Assembly: GCA_001717545.1 (NCBI GenBank)
Contig: CP017039.1
Span: 806,001 to 870,000 of the forward strand
DNA from: Anaerolineaceae bacterium oral taxon 439
Lineage (GTDB): Bacteria; Chloroflexota; Anaerolineae; Anaerolineales; Anaerolineaceae
Direction: 5' to 3'
Length of the DNA: 64,000 bases
Shown here piece by piece: positions 15,814-24,126 of the stretch. Position numbers and translations under genes: made by a program. How positions within the stretch are numbered: the first letter of the stretch is position 1; every line of letters begins with the position of its first letter. The notes below the pieces were generated by a model that saw only the letters and a program-made list of their open reading frames with translations, made no database searches and had not been told where the DNA came from.

Positions 15814-16832
15814 TGGCTGAAAGGGAAGTTCTTCTCCATGTTGAGCATCTGGTAAAGCATTTTCCGATCAAAAAAGGTATTATTTTCCAGCGCGCGGCCG
15901 GCGCTGTCCACGCGGTCGACGACGTGACGTTCGATATTTATTCCGGCGAGACGCTGGGATTGGTTGGAGAGAGCGGCTGCGGAAAGTCGACGACGGGCAG
16001 AACGATTTTGCAGCTGTATCGTCCGACGTCGGGAAAAGTCATTTTTGAGGGCGAGGATTTAGCGGCGCTCAAGGGCGAGACGCTCCGGCGCAAGCGCCGG
16101 GATATCCAGATGATTTTCCAGGATCCGTATGCGAGCCTGAATCCGCGGATGACGGTCGGGCGGATTATCGGCGAGCCGATGGAGATTCATGGAACGTACC
16201 GGGGCGCGGCGCGCGAGCGGCGGGTAGCGGAGCTGCTGTCGCTGGTCGGGCTGAACCCCGCGTTTGTGAACCGTTATCCGCATGAATTTTCCGGCGGTCA
16301 GCGGCAGCGGATCGGCGTGGCGCGCGCGTTGGCGCTGGAGCCGAAGCTGATAGTCTGCGACGAGCCGATTTCGGCGCTCGACGTCTCGATCCAGGCGCAG
16401 GTGGTCAACCTGCTGGAAGACTTGCAGAAGGAATTGAACCTGACGTATCTCTTTATCGCGCACGACTTGTCGATGGTCCGGCATATCAGCGACCGGATTG
16501 CGGTCATGTATCTGGGGATTATTGTCGAGCTGGCGGATCGGAATACGCTGTACAATAATCCGACGCATCCGTACAGTCAGGCGCTGCTGTCGGCGGTCCC
16601 GTTCCCGGATCCGTTCGTCGAAGAGACGCGCGAGCGGATTATTCTTGAAGGGGACGTTCCGTCGCCGATTAATCCGCCGTCCGGCTGCCGTTTCCGGACG
16701 CGCTGCCGCTATGCTGAGGAGATCTGCGCGGCGGAGCGGCCGGCGCTGAGCGAGGTCGCGTCGGGTCATTATTGCGCCTGCCATTTTCGCGATCGCTTCG
16801 CGAAGAAAGCGGACGCTCGGGCGTTTTTATAA
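15813..16832 (+). CDS. dppF: Peptide ABC importer ATPase, DppF/OppF type
   Basis: A 339-residue partner ATPase. Walker A is GESGCGKS (52-59), signature FSGGQRQR, Walker B LIVCDEP followed by [11 protein letters not shown], switch His in FIAHDLSM. The C-terminal extension has the same type of cysteine cluster ([15 protein letters not shown]). One-base overlap with dppD makes translational coupling very likely. A hairpin with a T-run follows at 16843, which would limit read-through into the binding-protein gene. Confidence 0.92.
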   Translation: MAEREVLLHVEHLVKHFPIKKGIIFQRAAGAVHAVDDVTFDIYSGETLGLVGESGCGKSTTGRTILQLYRPTSGKVIFEGEDLAALKGETLRRKRRDIQMIFQDPYASLNPRMTVGRIIGEPMEIHGTYRGAARERRVAELLSLVGLNPAFVNRYPHEFSGGQRQRIGVARALALEPKLIVCDEPISALDVSIQAQVVNLLEDLQKELNLTYLFIAHDLSMVRHISDRIAVMYLGIIVELADRNTLYNNPTHPYSQALLSAVPFPDPFVEETRERIILEGDVPSPINPPSGCRFRTRCRYAEEICAAERPALSEVASGHYCACHFRDRFAKKADARAFL

Positions 16833-16842
16833 GATGTGGATA

Positions 16843-16891
16843 ACAGCAGTTCATTAAGATGATAATAAGGATGCTGCTGTAAAGTTTTTTT
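16843..16891 (+). terminator. Probable terminator between ATPase and binding-protein genes
   Basis: ACAGCAG (16843-16849) pairs with CTGCTGT (16874-16880) across a 24-base AT-rich loop and is followed by seven T (16885-16891). The loop is large, so it may be a weak terminator or attenuator. Confidence 0.5.
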
Positions 16892-16913
16892 GAGCCTTAA
16901 TTCAGGAGGAATG

Positions 16914-19307
16914 ATGGGAAACAAAAGATTATCCGTATTATTGAGCCTTGTGCTCGTGCTGGGTCTGCTCATGGGAGCTTGCGCCCCCGCTGAGCCGACA
17001 AAGGAAGCGGCTGCCGAGCCTGCGGCTGAAGAAGTTGTCGAAGAAGCTGCCGCCGATGCGGACGCTGACGCTGACGCGAAGGTTGAAGAAGCGATCGAAG
17101 TCCCGGTTACCGACGCGGGTTCCGCGGTCGGAGAGGCTGTCGCTGCCGATGCGGCCGTTGACGCGGGAGCGAAGGTTGAAGAAGCTGCTATCGCTGTTGG
17201 CGATGCCGCTGCGGTTCTTGCCGACGCTGCGAAGGATATGGCTGCCGACGCTGCCGCCGATGCGGGCGCAGAGGTTGAAGAAGCCGTTGCCGTTGTCGGC
17301 GAAGCCGTTGAGGAGGCGATGAAAGCCGCGAAGGAAGCCGCCGACGCCGCCGCCGACGCTGCCGATACCGCGAAGGAAACGGCCGTCGATGCGGCCGCCG
17401 ATGCGGGTGCGAAGGTTGAAGAAGCCGTCGCCGCCGCCGCCGAAGCCGTTGAGGAGGCGATGGACGCCGCGAAGGAGGCCGCCGACGCCGCGAAAGAGAC
17501 GACCGGAGAAGCTGTCGCCGACGCCGCTGAGAAGGTTAAAGAAGCTGCGGATGCGGTCGCTGATGCCATGGCGTCCGCTGAGGCCGTGAAACCGGAAGAT
17601 TTATACAAGGCCGAAGACGACGGTTCGTTCGAGACGATGTCCTGGTCGCTCGGCGCAAGCGACATCCCGACGATCGACCCGGCGCTGTCGACGGATACGA
17701 GCTCGAATCAGATTATTCAGCTGATTTACATGGGCTTAACGATGCAGAACGAAGTGACCGCCGAGGTTGAGAACGGGGTCGCGACGAAGATCGAAAAGAG
17801 CGAAGTCGCCGACGACGGATCGATTAAATATACGTATACGATCCGTACGGATATCCCCTGGGTCCGTTACAACGCGGAAACCGAAGAGGTTGAACCGGTT
17901 GTCGACTGCGACGGGAACGTCCGTTTCCTGACGGCGCATGACTTCGAATACGCGATCAAACGGTCGGCCGCTCCGGAGACCGCCTCGGATTACGCGTACA
18001 TGGTCGGCGATTATGTCGTCGGGGCCGCCGATTATTTCGCCGGCGTTGAAGGCGTGACCGCGGACGACGTCATGGTCAAGGCCGTCGACGACGCGACGCT
18101 CGAAATTACCTGGGTCGCGGAATTTGCGGCGAATAACATGATCGCCGGTATCTGGACGTACAACGCGGTCCCGTCCTGGGTCATTGACGGCGACGAGGCC
18201 TGCGATCTTGAAGGCGCCGGCGATCTTTGGTCGTCGATCGAAACCGTTCAGACGTACGGTCCGTACGCCGCGAAGGAATGGATCCATGACGATTCGTTCA
18301 CGGTCATTAAGAATCCGTACTGGCCGGCGGATATCGAAGCCGTTCCCCAGCCGAAAATTGAAGAGGTCGTCTTCCGTATCCTCGACAGCTCGGCCGCGTT
18401 AGCCGAATTCGAATCCGGGAACCTGACCGGCATGTCCGAGGTCCCGACCTCCGAGCTTGACCGGCTTAAGGCGGATCCGGAGCTGAGCGAGGCGCTTTCC
18501 ATCGGCGAAGACATGTGCACCTATTATTATGGGTTCAACACGACGGCGCAGTTTGTGAACGACGCCCGCGTCCGCCGCGCGCTGTCGATGGCGATCGACC
18601 GGCAGTCGCTCGTCGATAACGTCACGAAGGCCGGACAGGTCCCGGCGCAGTGGTTCTCGCGCCCTGGCCTCCTCGCCGCGCCGACGCTCGAAGATCATCC
18701 GGACCTCGGCGTCAAGTTTGATCCGGAAGGCGCGAAGGCGCTGATCGAAGAGTACATGGCGGACGAGGGGATCGAAGACCCGATGGATATCACGGTCGAG
18801 ATCGTTCATAACTCGAACGAAAATCATCAGCGGATCGCCGTGGCGGTTCAGCAGATGTGGAAGGATAATCTCGGAATCAACGCGCTGATCAGCAATCAGG
18901 AATGGGCCGTTTACCTGAAGACGATCCGCTCGCTCGATACGCCGCAGGTTTACCGGCTGGGCTGGTGCCAGGATTACATGGACGCCGCCAACTTCCTGAA
19001 CGATTCCGTTTCTTCTGGCGGCTCGGCCAACCCGACCGTCGACGGTATCCCGGGGGCGAAGCCGACCGGCGGGCTGATGTGGTACAACGAGGAATATGAA
19101 AAACTCGTCGACACGGCTCAGACGCTGACGGACACGGCGGAGCGCCTCGATCTGTATGCGCAGGCGGAAGAAATCCTCGTTTACGAAGACGCCGCGATGG
19201 CGCCGCTGTACTGGTATACGCGCGCGGAGATGAGCAGTCCGGAGCTCGATCGGACTTACTCGATCCTCGGCGGTAAAGAAAACTTCTACAAGTGGTCTTA
19301 TAAATAA
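16914..19307 (+). CDS. Peptide-binding lipoprotein with a long Ala-rich stalk (SBP family 5)
   Basis: About 797 residues. A lipoprotein signal (LLMGAC, lipidated Cys23) is followed by about 200 residues (24-225) made almost only of Ala, Asp, Glu, Lys and Val, predicted to be a continuous charged helix or coiled coil, and then an SBP_bac_5 domain from EDLYKAEDDG (229) to the C-terminus (ENFYKWSYK). The usual family length is 500-600, so the stalk is the addition. It contains a 47-residue repeat (see 17261-17520). GGAGGA lies just before two adjacent ATGs (16911, 16914). It delivers substrate, probably peptides, to the DppBCDF proteins around it. The stalk presumably lifts the domain away from the membrane. 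Confidence 0.88.
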   Translation: MGNKRLSVLLSLVLVLGLLMGACAPAEPTKEAAAEPAAEEVVEEAAADADADADAKVEEAIEVPVTDAGSAVGEAVAADAAVDAGAKVEEAAIAVGDAAAVLADAAKDMAADAAADAGAEVEEAVAVVGEAVEEAMKAAKEAADAAADAADTAKETAVDAAADAGAKVEEAVAAAAEAVEEAMDAAKEAADAAKETTGEAVADAAEKVKEAADAVADAMASAEAVKPEDLYKAEDDGSFETMSWSLGASDIPTIDPALSTDTSSNQIIQLIYMGLTMQNEVTAEVENGVATKIEKSEVADDGSIKYTYTIRTDIPWVRYNAETEEVEPVVDCDGNVRFLTAHDFEYAIKRSAAPETASDYAYMVGDYVVGAADYFAGVEGVTADDVMVKAVDDATLEITWVAEFAANNMIAGIWTYNAVPSWVIDGDEACDLEGAGDLWSSIETVQTYGPYAAKEWIHDDSFTVIKNPYWPADIEAVPQPKIEEVVFRILDSSAALAEFESGNLTGMSEVPTSELDRLKADPELSEALSIGEDMCTYYYGFNTTAQFVNDARVRRALSMAIDRQSLVDNVTKAGQVPAQWFSRPGLLAAPTLEDHPDLGVKFDPEGAKALIEEYMADEGIEDPMDITVEIVHNSNENHQRIAVAVQQMWKDNLGINALISNQEWAVYLKTIRSLDTPQVYRLGWCQDYMDAANFLNDSVSSGGSANPTVDGIPGAKPTGGLMWYNEEYEKLVDTAQTLTDTAERLDLYAQAEEILVYEDAAMAPLYWYTRAEMSSPELDRTYSILGGKENFYKWSYK
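17261..17520 (+). repeat. Imperfect 141-bp tandem repeat coding the SBP stalk
   Basis: TGCGGGCGCAGAGGTTGAAG at 17261 recurs as TGCGGGTGCGAAGGTTGAAG at 17402, 141 bases (47 codons) later, and the following GTTGAGGAGGCGATG segment recurs at the same spacing. An earlier, more diverged unit starts near 17162. The region could change length by slippage while staying in frame. Confidence 0.75.
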
Positions 19308-19394
19308 ATTGAGTTGACCCGGGGGTAGTCCGGCGAAGGCGTTCAGCCGCCTTCGCCGGCGCCCGCGGGCGTACTGCGTTCAAAGGCTGCCGTT

Positions 19395-19424
19395 CGCCGG
19401 TTGGGCCGGCGGTCGGGATTTTTT
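19395..19424 (+). terminator. Hairpin plus T-run between SBP and permease genes
   Basis: CGCCGG (19395-19400) pairs with CCGGCG (19406-19411), extendable by wobble pairs, with six T at 19419-19424. Partial termination here would let the binding protein be made in excess over the permeases, a common arrangement. Confidence 0.5.
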
Positions 19425-19536
19425 GAATCACGCGGCATGCGGCTTTTCGCCTGGGGCCCCGCGACCGGCGTTGCGGTCGGTACCCGGTCCGGAGAACCGC
19501 TGAGGAAAGTCCGCCGCGGAAATTTCGGAGGAAAAC

Positions 19537-20592
19537 ATGGGAAGGTATCTTGTCCAAAGGTTGCTTTACATGCTATTGGTTCTTTTCGTTGTCTCGGTGA
19601 TAACGTTCGGGCTGATGCATCTCGTTCCGGGCGGTCCGTTCGATAAGGAAAAGCCGCTTCCGAAAGAGATTATCGCGAACCTTGAAAAGCGGTATCATCT
19701 GGATCAGCCGTTATCTATTCAGTACCTTGAATATATCAAGGCGCTCCTCGTTCCGCGATTCAGCGAGCAGAAATTCGCGAACAATATCGACAGCGACGCG
19801 CTTTTCAAGTTCAAGATCGGAAAATATCACGTGCGCTGGGTCAATTTCGGCCCGTCGTATACGTCGCGATCGCGGACGGTTAACGACATGCTCCGGGACC
19901 AGCTTCCGATTTCAATTCAGCTTGGTTTCTGGGCATTTTGTATCGCGATTTTGATTGGGATGCCGCTCGGCATTATCGCTGCAATCAAGCAGAATTCCTT
20001 CCTTGATTATTTTTCGATGGCGCTGGCGATTTTCGGGGTTTCGGTCCCGGTTATCGTCCTCGGCCCGATCCTGATCTGGGTTTTCGGGGTGTCGCTGCGA
20101 TGGCTTCCGGTTACCGGCTGGGGCTCGAAGCCGCCGTTTACGTTGGGGATTTTCCCGAATAAATGGGGGTGGGAATATTGGAAGTTCGCGATTATGCCGA
20201 TGTTCGGGTTGGGGCTGTCGTCGTCGGCGTCGATCGCGCGGCTGACGCGCGCGTCGCTCCTTCAGGTCATTCGCGAAGATTATATCCGAACGGCGCGGGC
20301 GAAGGGGCTGAAAGAGCGGCGGATTATCCGGCGGCACGCGCTTAAAAACGCGCTGATCCCGGTGGTGACGATTTTAGGCCCGATGTTCGCCGCGCTGCTG
20401 ACCGGGACGTTCGTAACCGAGACGATTTTCGGGATCCCCGGGATGGGACGATATTTCGTCAACAGTATTACCAACCGCGACTACCCGGTTATCATGGGGA
20501 CGGTCCTGATTTACGCCGTTTTTTTAGTGTTTTCGAACCTGATCGTGGATCTCGTTTACGGCGTGATCGATCCGCGGATTCGCTACGACTGA
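19537..20592 (+). CDS. dppB: Peptide ABC importer permease, DppB/OppB type
   Basis: A 351-residue permease with the expected topology: N-terminal helix (MGRYLVQRLLYMLLVLFVVSV), a long extracytoplasmic loop, and five further helices. The EAA loop near residues 235-275 (ASLLQVIREDYIRTARAKGL) contacts the ATPases, and the C-terminal DLVYGVIDPRIRYD is typical of DppB. GGAGG lies five bases before the ATG. It is 16 bases upstream of its partner permease. The 229-base gap before it holds the hairpin at 19395 and no gene. Confidence 0.92.
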   Translation: MGRYLVQRLLYMLLVLFVVSVITFGLMHLVPGGPFDKEKPLPKEIIANLEKRYHLDQPLSIQYLEYIKALLVPRFSEQKFANNIDSDALFKFKIGKYHVRWVNFGPSYTSRSRTVNDMLRDQLPISIQLGFWAFCIAILIGMPLGIIAAIKQNSFLDYFSMALAIFGVSVPVIVLGPILIWVFGVSLRWLPVTGWGSKPPFTLGIFPNKWGWEYWKFAIMPMFGLGLSSSASIARLTRASLLQVIREDYIRTARAKGLKERRIIRRHALKNALIPVVTILGPMFAALLTGTFVTETIFGIPGMGRYFVNSITNRDYPVIMGTVLIYAVFLVFSNLIVDLVYGVIDPRIRYD

Positions 20593-20608
20593 AAGGCAGG
20601 GGGAATAT

Positions 20609-21649
20609 ATGACAGCGGATTTAAGCAGCACGGTAAAGAACGCGCGCTCGGGTGGAAATCCGATCGCGGTGAAGTCTGAGTCGCTGGGGCAGGACGCGCT
20701 CAGGCGGCTGATGCGCAATCGGGCGGCGGTCATCGGGGCGGTTATTATCGTCCTGTTGTATTTGATGATGGTTTTCGCGGATAAGCTCGCGCCGTTTGAT
20801 TACGCGACGCAGACGCTCGCGGAGCAGAACGCGGTCCCGCCGTGGCTGACGAAGGTTTTTCCGACGATGGCCCCGTACGCGAAAGCGCCGGCGGATAACC
20901 CGAATAAGTATATTTTGGGGGCGGACTACGTCGGGCGCGACCTGCTGTCGCGGCTTATTTACGGGGCGCGCGTTTCGCTGATCATCGCGATTATCGGACC
21001 GTTGATTTCGCTGCTGATCGGGGTCGTGTACGGGTGTATTTCCGGATATATCGGCGGCAGGACGGATAACGTGATGATGCGGATTGTCGACGTGCTGTAC
21101 GCTTTTCCGAGCCTGCTGTTCACGATTCTGCTGATGACGTTTTTCCGGTCGGCGACGGCGAAGGCGGCGCCGGGCTCGTTCGTGTCGCTTATATCCGCGC
21201 TGGATAATTCGTTGGGCGGGCTGATGTTCATCTTTGTAGGGATCGGGATGACAGCGTGGCAGACGAAGGCGCGGCTGACGCGCGGGCAGGTGCTGTCGAC
21301 GAAGGAGAAAGAGTATATCGAGGCGGCGCGTTCGATCGGCGCGACCGACGGGCGCATCCTGTTCGGGCATATCCTGCCGAATATTATCGGGCCGCTCGTC
21401 GTTTCGGAGACGCTGGCGATTCCGGGGTATATCAATACGGAAGCGTTCCTGTCGTTTATCGGGCTGGGCGTGAACCCGCCGACGCCGTCCTGGGGCGCGA
21501 TGATCTCGGACGGGTCGAAGGTGGTTCGGACGTACCCGAACCAGACGATTTTCCCGGCGCTGATGCTGGCGGTTACGATGTTCGCGTTCAACTTCCTCGG
21601 CGACGGGCTGCGCGACGCGCTCGATCCGCAAATGCGCGGACGGACGTAG
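20609..21649 (+). CDS. dppC: Peptide ABC importer permease, DppC/OppC type
   Basis: A 346-residue partner permease. An OppC_N segment (about 30-80: LRRLMRNRAAVIGAVIIVLL) precedes the transport domain; LGADYVGRDLLSRLIYGARVSL and the EAA loop around KEYIEAARSIGATDGRIL are characteristic, and the C-terminus DGLRDALDPQMRGRT closes the family pattern. AGGCAGGGGG lies before the ATG. It ends the importer core; two more binding-protein genes follow after a small minus-strand gene. Confidence 0.92.
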   Translation: MTADLSSTVKNARSGGNPIAVKSESLGQDALRRLMRNRAAVIGAVIIVLLYLMMVFADKLAPFDYATQTLAEQNAVPPWLTKVFPTMAPYAKAPADNPNKYILGADYVGRDLLSRLIYGARVSLIIAIIGPLISLLIGVVYGCISGYIGGRTDNVMMRIVDVLYAFPSLLFTILLMTFFRSATAKAAPGSFVSLISALDNSLGGLMFIFVGIGMTAWQTKARLTRGQVLSTKEKEYIEAARSIGATDGRILFGHILPNIIGPLVVSETLAIPGYINTEAFLSFIGLGVNPPTPSWGAMISDGSKVVRTYPNQTIFPALMLAVTMFAFNFLGDGLRDALDPQMRGRT

Positions 21650-21669
21650 AGGCTTTGAACTATTAATAA

Positions 21670-21731
21670 TTGAGGGATCAGGGCCCTGACCCTGTCCCTC
21701 AAAAACTCCCTTACCCAAGGGTTTATTTTTT
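21670..21731 (+). terminator. Double hairpin terminator after dppC
   Basis: TTGAGGGA (21670-21677) pairs with TCCCTCAA (21695-21702), enclosing a TCAGGGCCCTGA palindrome; a second hairpin CCCTT-ACCC-AAGGG (21708-21721) is followed by TTTATTTTTT. The end of the minus-strand gene at 21730 converges here. Confidence 0.8.
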
Positions 21732-22026
21732 AAAAAATTCCGCCGACGGCGCGCCAGCAGGCTTCTAAATGAGCCGCGCCTTCTTTCGATACCTTCCGGC
21801 GGATCAGTCGGACGCGGTCTTCCATCAGCGGGATCCCGCCGATTTCGAAGAAACGATTGCCGATTTCGCGCGCGCCCTTATGGCGGCAGTTCTGATCAAA
21901 GGGCCCGCCGCTCCGGACCGAGAGGTAATCTTCCTTTTTCCCGATCGAGATCAGGTTCTCGGTTAACCGCTCGACTTCCGCTTTGAATTCGCGGGGATAT
22001 TTTGGAAATAAAAATGAGAAGCACAT
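21730..22026 (-). CDS. Small uncharacterised protein, 98 residues
   Basis: I do not recognise the family. The sequence is rich in charged residues with FPKYPREFKAEVERLTENLI, NCRHKGAREIGNRFFEIGG and EAACWRAVGG-like ACWRAVGGIF. It is not a shadow: no gene lies opposite, it has an AGGGA ribosome site nine bases before ATG, and its composition matches a soluble alpha-helical protein. Two cysteines (N-terminal Cys2 and the one in NCRHK) and His are seen but no zinc motif. It stands alone on the minus strand between the importer permeases and two of its binding proteins. The YPREFKAEVERL part could suggest a short helical adaptor; function unknown. Confidence 0.6.
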   Translation of the reverse strand: MCFSFLFPKYPREFKAEVERLTENLISIGKKEDYLSVRSGGPFDQNCRHKGAREIGNRFFEIGGIPLMEDRVRLIRRKVSKEGAAHLEACWRAVGGIF

Positions 22027-22314
22027 GATCTGAATTCCCTTTTCTCTTTACTGATTCAGCGCGCCATAATAACTTCAGGAAAAATCCACTGAAAACGACG
22101 GCGCATGTTAAAATAGCTCACAATGTCAATACGCTAATCTTATCAGATTTTGACGATCGTTTAACCTGAAACGGTTCGCGGATTAGCGGGAAGCGTTTCT
22201 GATCCGGCTGACAGGCGGATTTCTTTAAACGATTTTTATACTGTGCGTCTCAGCTATTTCCGGGTTCCGGCGATTGCTGTTTTTTTTAGATTTTTATTTT
22301 TATCAGGAGGAACG

Positions 22315-24114
22315 ATGAGTAAGAAGAATAATTTTGTTGTTTCAATCTTTGCGCTTGCGTTGGTTCTTTTCGTCAGCGCGTCCGTCGCTTTCGCGCAGGT
22401 CAGGACGGAAGACCTGTACCGGGCTGAGGACGATGGGTCGTATGATACGATGTCCTGGCTGCTCGGAACGGGGGATATCCCGACGATCGATCCGGGACTG
22501 GCGACGGATACGACCTCGAATCAGGTTATCCAAACGATCTTCATGGGGCTGACGACGATCGACGAGGAAACGGCCGAGGTTCAGGACGGGGTCGCGATCG
22601 AGCTGACGAAGGGCGATATCGCTGAAGACGGTTCGATTACGTATACGTACCGGATCCGGACCGATATTCCATGGGTCCGATACAATCCGGAGACTGAAGC
22701 GGTTGAACCGGTGGTCGACTGCGATGGGAACGTCCGTTTCCTGACGGCGAGGGATTTCGAATACGCGATCAAGCGCGTCGTCGATCCGGCTCTCGCGTCC
22801 GATTACGCGTACATGGTCGCCGACCATGTCGTCGGCGCGACGGAATTCCTGACAGGCGCGGAAGGCGCGACCGCGGACGATATCCTGGTTAAGGCGATCG
22901 ACGACGCGACGCTGGAAATTACCTGGCTGGCGGAGTTCGCAGCGAACAACATGATCGCCGGACGTCCGACCTACTTCGCGGTTCCGTCCTGGGTGATCGA
23001 CGGCGATGCCTGCACGGAGGCGAGCGGGGATCTTTGGGCGACGGTCGAAAATATCCAATCCTACGGCCCTTATACGGCGGTTGAATGGATCCATGACGAT
23101 TCGTTTACCGTGGTCAGGAATCCGTATTGGCCCGCCGATATTGAATCAGTCCCGCAGCCTCAGATCGAGGAAATCGTTTTTCGCTTTTTAGACAGCTCCG
23201 CGGCGCTGGCTGAATATGAGGCGGGAAACCTGACCGGGTCGAACCTCGTTCCGGCGTCGGAAATCGATCGGATCAAGGCGGATCCGGTTTTGAGCGAAGC
23301 GTATCATGCCGGCGAAGATATGTGCACGTATTTTTATGGCTTCAACACGACCGCTCCGTTTGTCGACGACGCCCGCGTGCGGCGCGCGCTGTCGATGGCG
23401 ATCGACCGGCAGTCGCTGATCGATAATGTCGCGAAAGGCGGGCAGATTCCCGCGCAGTGGTGGACGCGTCCGGGGTTGGCCGCCGCGCCGACGCTCGAAG
23501 AATATCCGGATTTAGGCATTAAATATGATCCGGAAGGCGCGAAGGCGCTGATCGAGGCGTACATGGCGGAAAAGGGAATTTCCGATCCGTCCGAGATCAA
23601 GATCGAGCTGATGCATAATACCAGCGAGAATCATGCGAAGATCGCCGTCGCGGTCCAGCAGATGTGGAAGGATACGCTTGGGATTGGTATCACGATCTCG
23701 AATCAGGAATGGGCGGTTTATCTTAAAACGATCCGTTCCGAGAACGCGCCGCAGGTTTTCCGTAATGGCTGGTGCACTGGATACCCAGACGCCGCTTCGT
23801 TCCTGAACGACGGTATTTCGTCGGGCTCGTCGCTGAATCCGACGGTCGACAGCCTGCCCGGATCCAAACCGATCGGGATGGTGATGTGGTACAACGAGCG
23901 ATTCGAAGATCTGATCGATGAAGCGCGGCTGACGCTGGACGTTGCGGAACGGACGAATCTGTACGCCGAAGCGGAGCAGATCCTGGTTTACGAGGACGCG
24001 GCCCTGGCTCCGATCTACTGGTACAAGAGCCTGCAGCTTTCCGATCCTGCGCTGAACCGGACGTACTCGATTCTCGGCGGCGTGGAGAATTTTTATAAGT
24101 GGTCCTATCAATAA
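22315..24114 (+). CDS. Peptide-binding protein paralog 2, secreted type (SBP family 5)
   Basis: 599 residues. A type I signal peptide ends AFA-QVRTEDL; there is no lipobox and no stalk, unlike the paralog at 16914. The mature protein begins EDLYRAEDDGSYDTMSW and is clearly homologous along its length to the other two, ending in ENFYKWSYQ. The start at 22315 is chosen for GGAGG four bases upstream; a longer frame to 22243 has none. Without a lipid anchor it may be released or held in an envelope compartment. Ligand specificity probably differs from the paralogs: the lobe around the ligand (for example WTRPGLAAAP versus WFSRPGLLAAP, and WCTGYPDAASF versus WCQDYMDAANF) is altered. Confidence 0.88.
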   Translation: MSKKNNFVVSIFALALVLFVSASVAFAQVRTEDLYRAEDDGSYDTMSWLLGTGDIPTIDPGLATDTTSNQVIQTIFMGLTTIDEETAEVQDGVAIELTKGDIAEDGSITYTYRIRTDIPWVRYNPETEAVEPVVDCDGNVRFLTARDFEYAIKRVVDPALASDYAYMVADHVVGATEFLTGAEGATADDILVKAIDDATLEITWLAEFAANNMIAGRPTYFAVPSWVIDGDACTEASGDLWATVENIQSYGPYTAVEWIHDDSFTVVRNPYWPADIESVPQPQIEEIVFRFLDSSAALAEYEAGNLTGSNLVPASEIDRIKADPVLSEAYHAGEDMCTYFYGFNTTAPFVDDARVRRALSMAIDRQSLIDNVAKGGQIPAQWWTRPGLAAAPTLEEYPDLGIKYDPEGAKALIEAYMAEKGISDPSEIKIELMHNTSENHAKIAVAVQQMWKDTLGIGITISNQEWAVYLKTIRSENAPQVFRNGWCTGYPDAASFLNDGISSGSSLNPTVDSLPGSKPIGMVMWYNERFEDLIDEARLTLDVAERTNLYAEAEQILVYEDAALAPIYWYKSLQLSDPALNRTYSILGGVENFYKWSYQ

Positions 24115-24126
24115 ATTGGAGAATGT

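Noticed and set aside
19502-19513. GAGGAAAGTCCG resembles the conserved start of RNase P RNA
   Set aside because: Only 35 bases remain before the permease start and none of the other RNase P helices are present; a chance match.
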